A DNA stretch of 64,000 nt from Flammula alnicola (taxonomy: Eukaryota; Basidiomycota; Agaricomycetes; Agaricales; Strophariaceae): positions 20,771 through 84,770 of the forward strand of contig JADNRV010000207.1 in NCBI GenBank assembly GCA_015499995.1, in the 5' to 3' direction. Position numbers and translations under genes: made by a program. Under the pieces are notes generated by a model. That model did no database searches and was not told the origin of the DNA. It was given only the letters and a program-made list of their open reading frames with translations. Numbering within the stretch: the stretch's first letter is position 1; the number at the start of each line of letters is the position of its first letter. Below are positions 33,083 through 44,680 of this stretch, in pieces.

Positions 33083-35402
33083 TCACTTTCGTAAGACCAA
33101 TAATCCTTTACGAACCGCCATTTTCCAGGTCATGACAAGCCGATTCCGTGACTTCTTCTTCGCTTCAGCCTGAGCGCTGCACCGCAGACATTCCACTCTA
33201 GCGTCGATTTCATCCATTCTGTCGGCTGTGACGGTCAGGAGATCCTCTCCGCAAGCCTGAACGATGACCTTGGCAAATTTCGTGGATTCTTCATCGATCG
33301 AGACTTGGTCATTTCCCTCGTTCCAGGTCGAGCCGAACCATGAAGACATCTTGTCCCACACATGTTCAGCAGTGGTTTTCGGGATCCCATGAACTTCGGT
33401 GGGATCGCCGTTCTCATTGTCGATTTCTTTAGCTTCGTCGTCGGCCTCGTCTTCATCATCTCCATCGGAGTCACCGTCCTCTTCTTTGGCGATACTTTCC
33501 TGCTCTTCTGGACCTTCATCATCATCTGTGTCGGGAAATCTTCTTTGCCTCAGACAAGAATGCATCAGAACTCGTGGGTATGAAATCGGATCAGGACACC
33601 AATGGCATTTAAAGAAAGTAGTTGCGAGTTCGAGGGGTTTTCTGTCGACTTCTTCGTTGTCAACAAGCATAGAAGGCTCTGTTGCTTCCGATAGCAAACC
33701 AAGGAGGACTTTGTCAGCTTCAGCTCTCCATGAACTTGAGATTTCCCCAAGGCGAGGAGCCAGCGATTCGATTTGCATCTTAATCATGTCTTCGTCGGCG
33801 CCTTCGGTAATATCCTTGATGATTCCACAGAAAGGCTCCGATCGTGCGATATGAGAGAAATCAGCGAAAATACAAGGCGTCGGCATTTCTTCTGTGGCCT
33901 TTTCTACCAGAGGATACAAATAGCGAAATCGTGGTTGGAATGTTTGGATCATCTTCCGCTTGATGTTCTCCTGCCTCTGCCATTCGTATACAGCAATGAG
34001 TCTGGCTTTTATTTTTTCCCATCCTATGGAACCGTTAACGATAATAGAGTATATGAAATACATGGGAACAAATTTCACCTTTATCAGTTAGTTCAACGGG
34101 GAGATTAACGCCTGGCAAGTTCTCGAGTCGGAAGCGCGTATTCACAAGCTCTGGGCCATATCCTAGAATTCTTAGGATTTAGTAGTTAAAACTAGACGGA
34201 GAACTAATTGGCACACACCTGCCTCTCTCAATTTAGCGACAATTCTATGCATTCCAAGGAAATGAGCCCAACGACTTGATTACGACAGTTAATATTATCA
34301 GTACTCACGCTTCGCGACGTTTCCGGCGAGTATTTTCCAGGTCACGCTCTTGTTATACTTTTGTTGTTCATGCCAGCGAGAAAGGCGCCTTGCTATCTGG
34401 ATAGGAATTCAGAGCTTGTTCTTAAAGGTCCTGCAACTAGACTCACATTGTCATTCTCGTCTTTCTCTTTAGTGGATTTTTTTATATAGAGAGATTTGGC
34501 TTCGTCATCTTCGCATGCCTTCAATCTTTGAATATGTCGGTCGTATTCTTGCTTGAAGATATAATTATTAGACTCTACAGGTATGTTAGCAAGTTTGCGC
34601 CTTGGAGAAGAAGTGAATCAATTATACATACGCAAGATATGAGGCTTCGTGATGTAGCTGCTTAAGCACAGTGAAAGGGCTGTTTTGTCTCGTTTGGGAT
34701 TTCCTTTGTGTGTCAAAATAAGCCTAAGAAAGACAATCAGCCGGAATCCTGCGGCAATGTAAATATTGGGACACGCACTGCTTAGGGGCACATTTACCGC
34801 ACATACGCACTCGAGCTCCATAGTGAACGACTACACCTCGGACGGAGGCACAAAACTAGACCAAAAGGGGGTCAATTCCACCGAGTGTCTGAAAACAAGT
34901 AACACACTTGACAGTCCCAACCATAGACAAGGATTGTGTAGTGCAAAAAGCTCATTCCAGGTGGGCATGGGGGCGGTGCATTCGCTTTTACATTCTGGTA
35001 GGCCTTCCAAATGAAAGTAAATGGCGAGTTCGTATCATATGCTTCAGAGCACACCTTCTTCCATAGAGTATCGTCACCCGCAATAATGGCACGTATATCC
35101 TTGGTCGCTCTTGAAAGGTTAAGGAGGTCAATGGGCTGAAGCTGACCAAAGATCTCCACGAGAATGTCGAGAGGCATTTCCGTCATGCTTTTTAGCTTCC
35201 CTCTCCTCCCTTTGACCTTTCGGTAATCGGTTTCATGAGGCACAGCAGATGCAACGTTCTTATGGATAGTAGTAGATTTGTGCTTCTTTCGCGGAGGTGG
35301 CGCAGGGACAGTTGCTGTGGATGGCGCTGAGATATGTGCTTGACGGGTGGCTTCGCGTTTTGCGCTCAAACGTGTAGATTGACGACGTGTTGTAGTTGAC
35401 AT
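33083..35402 (-). CDS. F-box protein with paired CxxC zinc-binding motifs
   Basis: F-box proteins recruit substrates to SCF ubiquitin ligases. After a basic Ser/Thr-rich N-terminus (residues about 1-65) comes the F-box: LKSMTEMPLDILVEIFGQLQPIDLLNLSRATKDIRAIIAGDDTLWKKV. It is followed by ANAPPPCPPGMSFLHYTILVYGWDCQ, and after an intron FCASVRG...RVRMCGKCAP, giving a CxxC..CxxC pair typical of this expanded Agaricomycete group. The last exon (33083 to about 34022) has a second CxxC region (FKCHWC) and a long Asp/Glu-rich stretch. The start is the ATG at 35402 (MSTTTRRQ). Six or so introns are needed; the central exons are the least certain. The substrate is unknown. Confidence 0.8.
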
Positions 35403-35832
35403 TATTGATGAGGAGTTATAGGTTGGAGACAAGCCTCTTATAAGCCAGCAATTAGACGCGAGGGGCGGGACTCGGTGTCTCGACGTGTCGAGTCAAAGCT
35501 AATCATTGCCACCGGAACTGGAAGTTCCGCCAAAGGCGCGCATCAAAATGTCCAAATATGGTAACAGCGCCGTTTGCGCGCCACCGTTGAAGTTCGCACA
35601 CGAGTCATCGTGTGTCATAATGGTCTAGTCATTGCAATCTCACACCTTACAAGCTCCAGCTTGACCCTAAGCAAGAGATTGCGCATTGACGACCATCGAT
35701 AAAGTAAGGAGCAAGCAAAGATATTTAGCTAGACAATGAAAAGACGATGTAAGAAAGTAAACGAAACGTCCATCGCAGATTTTGAAGCAATCAGCCAATA
35801 AATCCAACTCCCGTTCGAGAACAAAAGGTAGA
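35403..35832. other. promoter of the F-box gene and hydrophobin 3' region
   Basis: 430 bases separate these two minus-strand genes. No further gene or repeat was seen. Confidence 0.45.
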
Positions 35833-36369
35833 TTAGACGATAATGTTGATAGGAGAGCAGTCGATGTTGATGAGGCTGTTGCCCGTGCCAGTGTTCTGCG
35901 TTGTCATAGGTTGAGTAGTATCGAAGCAGGCGAAATGTAGGTATGATACTCACGAAGTTGTTACCGGTACAACAGACGGTCTCTTGTTGGCAGGTCGTAG
36001 AGCCGACACCAATGACAGTGATAGGGTTGCAATCCAATCCAACGAGAACACCTACGACGGCGTCGACAGCAATATCAAGGAGTCCAAGCAAGGACGCCGT
36101 GGCAGGGTCGCTCGCCTGATGACAACAAATCTCTCAGTGCTGCCGTTATATTTCACGGATATATAATAATTCATTGACCTTCTGAGTTTGCTTGCAGCAC
36201 GTGAGGTTACCGCTGTTGCACACGGTTGGAGGGTCGTTCCTCGCAACCTAGGAGATGACGATCGTTCAACATCATAGTCGATGATAAAGCACTAATGAAC
36301 ACATACGAGAGGATTGGCCGCCACCAAGAGAGGGAGGGCGAGCACAATGAGCGACTTGTAAGCGAACAT
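35833..36369 (-). CDS. class I hydrophobin
   Basis: A small secreted surface-active protein that coats hyphae and fruiting bodies. The ATG at 36369 starts a signal peptide (MFAYKSLIVLALPLLVAA). The mature chain has exactly eight cysteines in hydrophobin order: PTVC, TCC, GLDC, TTC, TVCC, and IDC (C-CC-C-C-CC-C). The wider spacing between the third and fourth Cys (a hydrophobic SLLGLLDIAVDAVVGVLVG segment precedes the third) fits class I. Three introns interrupt the gene, near 36251-36306, 36118-36178 and in the 35895-35953 region. The typical C-terminal NTGTGNSLINIDCSPINIIV is present. A TATA box lies upstream. Confidence 0.95.
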
Positions 36370-37298
36370 TTCTGAGCTTTGTTGGTTTTGTTTGAGATCG
36401 AAAAGTAGACTGGATGAGCTGTCTGAAGAATGAATGAGATTTTGAGCGACCTTTTATACCTCTACGGCAGGGCCTACCCCAAGGCGAACGTTATGTTTAA
36501 ACTCAGAGGTCCAAGTATGAAGGATCAAGAATTCTGAAAAAGAAAGAGAATTGCCGTCAGAGACGCGCGCCGAGGCGAGTCTAGATACAAATTTACATTG
36601 TTGAAAAAGCTTCTTGGGAGACAGAGGACAGGACTCCATCAACCTGTGATTGATCTTCTGCAAAGACGGACATTATTCTTCTTAATTCTGCTGGTGCTGT
36701 CGAAGACTGGAGCGGTTACTCGGTTTTTCGGTAGACGAGTGTTGCCGTGACGTTAGATTGTGGCCCTGGATCCCGACTGTGGCTGAAGCGCCGATAGCTT
36801 CTTGACACGACACATTCAAAAAAAAAGCAGGAAATCGGTAAAGGGTAGCAGCGCGGAAGCTGAGAAGGCGGCGAAGGCGGCGCATTTTTATGCTGACCGA
36901 ACAGCTCGGAGCGTCCGACTAGGATACACCTGCAAAATTGTCGTGGGGTAGGAGTAACATTGACGGCAATAGGAATTTGCTCAGCATTTACGCCTCACAA
37001 CTTCAAGAATGGGCTGGCCAGAGAAACCCCAAGTTCACCTAAGCAATCAACTCGTGCTTGATTATCGGCTTGGAACGCCCGCGAAGTTCAGAACCTTACG
37101 TCGTTTGAGGCAACGAACGATATAAATCCGATATTGATGCATAGCCTGCATCGGGTTCATTGTTCTCCTAACGGATAGTGAATTCCCGCTTAAAACCGTA
37201 GATTGGAAGCATAAATGGCACGAGAATAAGATTTGTCGAATAAGTTATATGATTACGCCACCTTTTCCATACCGCACGCGCCTTCCATGTTCATCACG
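36370..37298. other. hydrophobin promoter and CTF18 3' flank
   Basis: About 0.9 kb without a supported exon. It contains the hydrophobin TATA box at 36451-36458. No repeat structure was recognised. Confidence 0.5.
36451..36458 (-). promoter_or_regulatory. TATA box of the hydrophobin gene
   Basis: TATAAAAG on the minus strand, about 82-89 bases upstream of the hydrophobin ATG. Canonical TATA boxes are typical of abundant fungal hydrophobin transcripts. Confidence 0.6.
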
Positions 37299-40200
37299 TC
37301 AAAGAAACATGTTTACTTTGACGGGTCTCCGTACTGCCGCTGAATTGCCCTCTAGGAATTTATAAGTGACCCGATAATTTTTCTCAACATTCTTGCGTGC
37401 CGCTGCCCTTGTCGTACTTGCTGAAGGAATAGTAATGAGCCTGCCAAAGAAATCTGTAGGAGGCTAAACACAAGGTTGAATTCAGATCTCTTTGAAGAGA
37501 GTGAGCTTAAGTGGCTTACTTTGTCCGCAATATCTCGATTATCTATTTTTGCGCGCTTATTTGGGTGGTCAGAATCGCCACTGCCATTATCTCCGACACT
37601 ACGCGATGATAAGAATGTTGTGGTCTAGTGGTAAAAGACTTGCCTACCTAGATTTGCCGAAGAAATCGTGTTTTCCTCGTTTACCCTTTTCGACAAATTC
37701 GGTATCTCGTGCAATGAGCTTAGCGTCGACCTGGGGAATCGGTCAGATGGGGGACGGTGTATAAATAAGGCTTATTCGTACCTCTACAGAGACTAAATGG
37801 CGAACTGCATATCGCGAGACCGTGATGTCAGACGCTCGTTTACCGTCATACGTTATAAAAACATCGACAGGACTAGGTGCTTATCAGACGATGAACACAG
37901 ATGAGCATTTGAAGCACATACGGATCCAAGCGATAAGACAGAGTGCCGTCCTCCGCCTTTTCTTGAACAAACCGCAGCTCCAAAGACGACATGATGTCTA
38001 CCAAGCGACTCATGAGAGCCTTTTCCTGCGGACGGATGACTTGACTATTGACCTAGAGTAAACGAGGTAAATGGAAAGCGAAAATTTCGTAAAAGATAAG
38101 TAAACGGACAGGTCGAAGAGGCGGCGATATAATCCTATTGATGTATGGAGCAAATTCCACCTGCAGGATCGGAGCGCTGACCAGATGCCTGAAGGCACCC
38201 CCATGTCGGATGGTAGCTGTCCGAAGACACCTAGACAGGGTTTTGTATATCTCCTCGTTACTACGAGTCAACATCATATGCTATACACGACGTCAATAAT
38301 GCAACAGTGCACGGGAGTGGAGGTAATATTGCCTACCTCCCAGTCAGCCTGGTTGCGCTCAACCCTTTCTCCGCTCCTTTCCTGGAAAAGGGGGTAGAAG
38401 GGTACCAGGGCGTAAGGTAGATATTGATTAAGCGCGAAATCGCCATCAGAATACATGGCCGAAGAAAAATGATCGAAAGTGGTTAGCCACTCGATGCCTT
38501 GCTGATGTCTGGAGAGATTTGCATCGTGTCGACGACGCGTGGCGTAGTGTCCAAAGCACCCTACACGTAAAGGTTAGTTATCACCGTTGCATCTGAAAAG
38601 CGAAGTCGGCGTTTACCCGAGGCGATAGAACTGTCTCGACCTGCTCCGTCGACTTCTTGAACAAGCCGAGCGACAAATCTCGCGTCTTCTTCTTCAGTTA
38701 AACCCAGCTCTCGAACACGCTTTTTCGATAGGGGGCTAAAGAGGTTATTGAGAACAGAAAGAACAGTTGAATCAGCCTCTTTCATTCCTGCGGTAGCCTT
38801 CCTAATAACAGGCTCAGTGACATCTTCACCACGTGTCTTGACGAACTATTAACATATAGAGTTGAGTAAAGGATTTTGAGAGTTGTCGTTAATTTTCCAT
38901 ACCTGCAGGGTATTTAGGCATCCGCGAAGATCGCCTCTGGCAGCGCTAACCAAGGTGCTCAAGGCCCTGGAATCGGCTTTCATTCCTTCTATCTCACAGA
39001 TTTCCTTCAACCGTTTCACGAGGTGAATATCAGTAGGTCTGGTAAATCGGATTTGGTATGTGTGGGGTCGAAGCTTGGCCAAAGAAGAGGCATTGTGATC
39101 ATTGCAAATGCAGATTATAGGTCGGAGGATAGGTCGTGCAGTATTCTTGCCCTTGTGTTGATTTGAGCGCTCTAAAGTTGGAGTCAACACCCCTACGCGA
39201 ATGACAGGAGCGACGGTAAAATACCCTTTCTCCATGGCTTAGCATGGATTAATTGAACCAGTTTATGAACGAAGGTACTTGACTGAAAAGAACTGTCAGA
39301 ATTGACCAAGTTTGAAGTTAAGGATTCTACGCACGTTATCCCCAGCTCCGGTGGCACCGTCGATCTCGTCTATGACGAGAAGTACAGGTTTGGTACTGCC
39401 GACTGCGGAGCCGGACTCCAAAGCAGGTTTGATTCGATCATCGACAACAGAGCCAGAGCGAGCGTCACTTAGGATTGGCGTTATTCAGAAAGAACTCATA
39501 GATGTTCTTGTATGCTTACCTTGCGTTGATTTCCATAACTTCATACCCTGCTTGCCGAGCTATGACATGGGCTAAAGTTGTTTTCCCAAGTCCAGGAGGT
39601 CCTGATAGTAGTAGAATCTGGAGCCATGCTGCTGATAAGCGAATGCACACGTTAAGCTAACGATTTGCACACCTTTTCCCGGGGTCGGCGGAACTCGTCC
39701 GTGTCAATATTCTCGTCGCCCTCTCGACTCCGCTTTTTGCCTCTCGCCTTTCCAAAGACGCAAAAATCCCATTGTTTAACCCATGTCATTGCGTCTCTGG
39801 CCACCTTTTCATTTCCGAGAAGGTCTGTGAATTTCTGTGGTCGGTATCTGTCGACCCATAGCATGTCCTCGACGATAGTCATACTCGTTTTCGAAGTCTG
39901 AGGCTGTACATGCTGATCGCTAATTTAGGCTGTGAGTAGGCCCCAAGAACATTAATACCCCGAAACTCACGCTCGCTGCAGGTTTGCCGCAGTGGTTGCG
40001 GATAGCTGGTCCATAAGTCTATGAATAGGAACATCAAGTAGATTTCCCATTGATCGACTTGAAGAGGGCAAAGAAGTAGTCTGAACATATTTATAAATCA
40101 CTTTGCCGGTTGATACTGAAGATTCCGGACCTACACTGGGCAATGAAGAAAATACTTTAGGTTTGCGTCGTCGAAGATACACCGTTTTCCCATCATATGT

Positions 40201-40761
40201 TGTCGCCCGAACATTCGACCGTGGAATTTGTAATGGTGTTGTCGAAGATGATTCCAAATTGTGAGTTATGGTTCTTGTGACGCCGAAGGCCTCGGAAACA
40301 GAGGGTAACTCGAAATCTATGTTCTTGGTTAGCAAAGGACCATCGTAATCCCGTCAAAACATACCTGGGGATTGAGGCCGCGATAATGAGTTCCTTTGTG
40401 ATGAGGATTCTTCGACTGTGAAGATGGAATATGGGTAAATAAATATCTTTCTCGAAAATCAGACTGACCGGCAGGTGGTGGTTTGGACAGTAGACCATTA
40501 CTGACGAAGGAAATCGAGGATGATCCTAAGAGACTTTACCAGTGAGTTAAAGTCGCATATAGTAGGTCTATAAGGCGTACCTATTATTTCAGTGGATGGA
40601 GATTCATGGGCCTCGCTTGTAGCCTCCTGGTTCTTTAATCCAGATCCACCGAGCAGCCCATTCGACACAAAATGTGTGGATGATTCTGGAATGTCCTTAG
40701 AAGATTGCAGCTGCGTAAACGAGCTGCTTGAGAGCAGACCGGTTGGGGTAAACATAGACAT
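37299..40761 (-). CDS. CTF18: alternative clamp-loader subunit CTF18
   Basis: CTF18 replaces RFC1 in a clamp loader that acts in sister-chromatid cohesion and replication. The ATPase core reads [32 protein letters not shown], then Walker [33 protein letters not shown], a DARSGS segment and Walker [12 protein letters not shown]. Further down come [20 protein letters not shown] and [23 protein letters not shown] (sensor 2 region). The extreme C-terminus, [23 protein letters not shown], matches the CTF18 tail that binds CTF8/DCC1. The N-terminal ~250 residues are Ser-rich and weakly conserved. The start is the ATG at 40761. About fifteen introns are needed; individual boundaries were only partly verified. 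Confidence 0.9.
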
Positions 40762-40920
40762 TTAGAAATACAGAGAAAGACGCGTTCCTGAGGTGCAACA
40801 AGTTCGGTGTCGAAGTCGAAATCAAAGAGTGACAACAACAATCGCGTTGGTCACGAAGACACACGGTCATCCATAACGTGTCACGCGTTATGGATATCAC
40901 AAGCTCATTGCCCTTAGATC

Positions 40921-42116
40921 ACTTTTGACTTTCCGCCCTGAACCTTAAATTTTGTTTGGGATTTGGAATTCTAGAAAGTCCGCCCCCGCCTTTGTTTACT
41001 TTGGCTCATTGTCCGAAATGGGTACGTGCTAAGAATAACTCCTGCTTTTCTCACTCACCATCATCCCCGCCTAACTCACCTCCAGAAACCGCCCCTTGTG
41101 ACCTGCTGGCGTCAACTGAATCTGCGCCTTCATTAGCGGTACCCCTGGACTTGCACCATGGCCATGGCGGGCATCTCGCCCACGCCGTTCTTCTTCGACT
41201 TCAGGGCGGCGGTCTCGATGGTGCACGAGAGCCCGAACGGACTCGAGCTACAAGAGCATGAGAACGGAGTGGGAAGAAGGTGCAAGATGTGAGTGCAAAC
41301 TGCTGACCACTGGCGTACAACTCTGACCAACCGCCCATGATCTCCGTCGACCACCCATGAAACACGCTCAGACAGCCCCGGGCACCCTCGGTTACGTGCG
41401 GCTAGGTACGAACACCCCTCTCGACCGCCTGTGGATGTCTACCGCCACCCACGAAGGCTCGCGAGCAACAGACAACCACTCGCGAACACCTCAAACGCCC
41501 ACGAACACCCGTGGCACCCCTGGACCGCCCGTGGACGCTTACAACCCACCTATAAACACAAACACCGGTCAGCACCGCAGGAGCATAGGCAGTGCAGGAA
41601 CACGAAGGGGGATTCAGGCAGTGGGAGGGCCACCAGGTATGTCGCGAACAATGCTCCTTCGCAACGTCAACTACGTAGCCAGAGCGGCCTATGTAACAGC
41701 CATCTCGACCGCCTGTGGATGCCCATCACTACCTACGAAGGCTCGCGAGCAACCCACAACCATCGTGAACACCTCAAACGCCCACGAACACCTGCGGCAC
41801 TCCCTCCATACTTAGCTGTAACCCGCCGTTTTCTTACCTCGTCGTGTACTTTTCAAATTGTTTTTTAATATTAGCATATAAAATATATTGGTTTTAAATC
41901 TACGTGCGTGTGGTCATCCCGCCATTGGGCCTGCAGCTCCTGCGAGCCAGCAGGGATTCGGACTTTGGATTGACGCCAGCGTTTGGCCCGATATGGCTCA
42001 GAACAGCCGCTCAGCCTATTTTCGGTCGAGAACCAAAGCAAACAAAGGCGGGGCGGACTTTCTAGAATTCCATATCCCAAAAGAAAATTAAGGTTCAGGG
42101 CGGAAAGTCAACAACT
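40921..42116. mobile_element. MULE-like element with ~90-base inverted repeats and 10-base target duplication
   Basis: The first and last ~90 bases are inverted copies (shared blocks include TTGACTTTCCGCCCTGAACC and GGAATTCTAGAAAGTCCGCC). CCCTTAGATC is repeated directly at 40911-40920 and 42117-42126. Long terminal repeats with a 9-11 base duplication are the signature of Mutator-like elements. No transposase frame is present. The GC-rich interior contains coding-like sequence with splice-like sites near 41020-41300 and an internal direct repeat (41421-41512 and 41703-41803). Confidence 0.8.
41421..41803 (+). repeat. internal direct repeat of ~95 bases in the MULE-like element
   Basis: Blocks at about 41421-41512 and 41703-41803 share TCTCGACCGCCTGTGGATG, TACGAAGGCTCGCGAGCAAC and CACCTCAAACGCCCACGAAC in the same order, with scattered differences. 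The repeat lies wholly between the element's inverted ends. Confidence 0.75.
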
Positions 42117-42212
42117 CCCTTAGATCTTAACTTTAAGTAACTGTAACAAACAACCATCTAAATTACGACCACGACGACTCCAGGAGGCTTATATAGCAAC
42201 TCCCATTGCCTG

Positions 42213-44463
42213 ATGTCCCAACCTCAAGGAAATTTACAGAATTTGGCTGACGGTAGCCAAGAATGTATGTATATTTTGCACAAAAAACTTTGACATCACT
42301 GACGAGTATTTTAGCTTTGCGCGCTCTTATTCAAGCCATCGTTCCTGAAGCAGCAACTGGTTCCAATGGAAAACTCAGCGGCGATGTGGTCAATAAACTC
42401 ACGGAGAGGCTTTCTGAACTAGTCGGGCCCGGAGCCGTTCAGGACTTCAAGGAAAGCCGTAATGAGAGGGGTGAGGTATGCTCATGCTCGTGACGTTACT
42501 TCCAAGATAGCTCACACTCGTTTTAGCTTGTTAATGAAGAAGGACTGCCTGTCATTGACATAAACGAGCCTGTTGACGTTTCAAGACTCCAAAATTCTGG
42601 TTCCATGCCGACACCAGTGACTGTGGAACCTTTGATTCCGTTGGCTTTTCTACCTGCCTCAGCTCGAGAAACGCTTCGCGAAAGGCGGAATCGCATCCTT
42701 GATTTACTCGAAGAGCAAGAGCGTGAGGCTGACAGACTTGCGGAACAACGTGAATCGGAGCAGAGAGACGAGATACTACGGAAACGTAAGGAGGAAGCAG
42801 CGAAAGAGAAGGGCAAACTCAATGAGGCCAGGGAGTTGCAGAAAAAAATGGGTCGAGCCCTCTTGCAAAACTTCGGGAAAGCGAAGGAGAAAGAGAAAGA
42901 GGAACAAGAAGCCCAACGTCTTAGAGATGAAGAAGCAGATAAGCGGAGATCGCCATCTATAAAGAAGAAAACCGTTGCCTTCGTCGAATCATCGGAAAAC
43001 CTCAAGGATGGTGGAGATGAAAAGGCAGAATCATCCGAGGGATTAGACTGGGGAGACGTCACCCCAGCTAGACTTCGAAGCGCAAAGCGGCCAACCTTGA
43101 TGTCACAGGCTCTGCTCGATAAACATCCAATGAAGATGTCAGTCGTGGAGCGTGTACCTGGTGGTCAACCCATGATACCAATACCTCCGCAAACCCCTCG
43201 ACAAACCCTGCGACAATCTGTTGATTCAGACGATGAGTCTGACCCCGAGCATTCCTCAGAATCAGAGACCGAGGGTGGAACGGACGATGACGTTGAAGCC
43301 ATTCTCGACAACGACACTGTTGACCTCGATTTCGCCCAGCATCAGCGCGAAATCGCTTTGGAATATTACCGAACACGAAATACCATCGGAGAGGCAGCGG
43401 CAGCGGCAATGATGGATCACCCTTATGAAATAAATGAACGCACAGTTAGTCCTTTTGCCTCTTCGTCTCATGCTCTTAAAAACTTAAAATAAATTACTTT
43501 GATCAGGAACCTCAGTCTGACATTCTTCAAAATTCGATGAAACCTGCAATATCTCAATTCAGAGCAAATCGGATTGCCTCAGCTTATAATGCTTCAACGC
43601 GTGCCCCGTCACACTCGCCTTCTACATCTCTCGGTGCTTCCGTCCTTCCTGCGTCTTCAACCCATACCATCCAACGCGCTATAAGGACGGGTAAACTCGA
43701 CGCGGACGGAAAACTCGTTGGAGGAGAGGTTGACAGTGCGAGCGAGGAGGAAGACCAAGGACTCCAAGAGGTGCTCGATCTTTTGCGCAAAGGAGAAGTC
43801 TACAATTTAGGACCAGATGGAAAGTATATCCATGCTGTTCGCCCGATCCCTAACAATGCAAATGGTTCATCTTCCACTTCTGAGCCTCCACAAGTGGAAG
43901 GACCTCAGCAGGTCGATGTATTGCCACCGCCGAGTATGCGTATGAAGACCTCAAAATTCAAAGCGTCGCGTGCAGCAGCTGGTAGACCATCATACTCCTC
44001 TGTGCTTTCCATTCCCAGTCCATCAGTCTCCGAGACGCTGTCGCCTTCTGTGACTCCTGTATCACATGCTGGGAGATCGTCTCCAAAAATGGACAGCCCA
44101 ACACCTGTTTCCTCTGTAGTGGCCGAGAGAGCTGCTCCGGTGATAAAATCTCCAAGCCCTACAAAATCACCTGCTCAAATCCAATCGCCGTTCTCGATGA
44201 TCGTTGATTCTCCCTCATTTCCCATGCCTCAAATATCGCAAACCCGTCCCCCGTCTGGCACGGGGGCCTCTCCAGTGGTCATTTCCTCTCCCTCCTTCCC
44301 TCCTGCCCTGAGCTCAAGGCGGCCCGACCGACCACCACCTGTCGTCGCTAGCACTGTGAAAGAGTCTAAGCCTGTTTTGTCACAAGCTCGTCAGCCCGAG
44401 AGAAATCCATCAGATGTCCAACCGGAGAAAAAGGTATCTAGGTTCAAGGCAGAGAGAAAGTAG
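42213..44463 (+). CDS. URI/Bud27-like protein with DUF3835-type region
   Basis: A protein of about 700 residues, mostly polar. After a short first exon (MSQPQGNLQNLADGSQE) there is a small globular-looking part (LRALIQAIVPEA...LSELVGPGAVQDF). Then comes a long charged coiled coil (ARETLRERRNRILDLLEEQEREADRLAEQRESEQRDE...). The C-terminal half carries segments typical of the URI/DUF3835 group: LSQALLDKHPMKMSVVERVPG-like, DFAQHQREIALEYYRTRNTIGEAAA, KPAISQFRANRIASAYN and the very end KKVSRFKAERK. Introns are near 42264-42314, 42476-42527 and 43444-43506. URI proteins are prefoldin-like chaperones for RNA polymerase assembly; a prefoldin core is not evident here, so the function is tentative. Confidence 0.6.
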
Positions 44464-44680
44464 GGCGTCGACGAGAGTGTAACTCCAACCAGTCCGGATA
44501 ATCTTGGCGTGTGTGCTGTTGTGTTATTTACCTGCATCCGATCCGATACCATATTGCTGAGGCGGATAACATCTCCCTACTGCCACTATTGGCGCCTAAA
44601 AATGTTAAATATCCTCGAAGAGCGTAACTATATATTATTCTGCATTGGGAAGTCTTTCGAGTCTTCACATTACTACTGCA

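Larger units (their letters stand above)
40762..42212. other. intergenic region occupied by a MULE-like element
   Basis: Apart from about 160 bases next to CTF18 and about 85 bases before the URI gene, this divergent promoter gap is filled by the element at 40921-42116, so the two original promoters are now separated. Confidence 0.5.

Noticed and set aside
37615..37665. TGGTCTAGTGGTAAAAG resembling a tRNA A box on the plus strand
   Set aside because: No B box or acceptor stem follows, and the sequence is an intron of CTF18 with correct GT..AG ends on the other strand.
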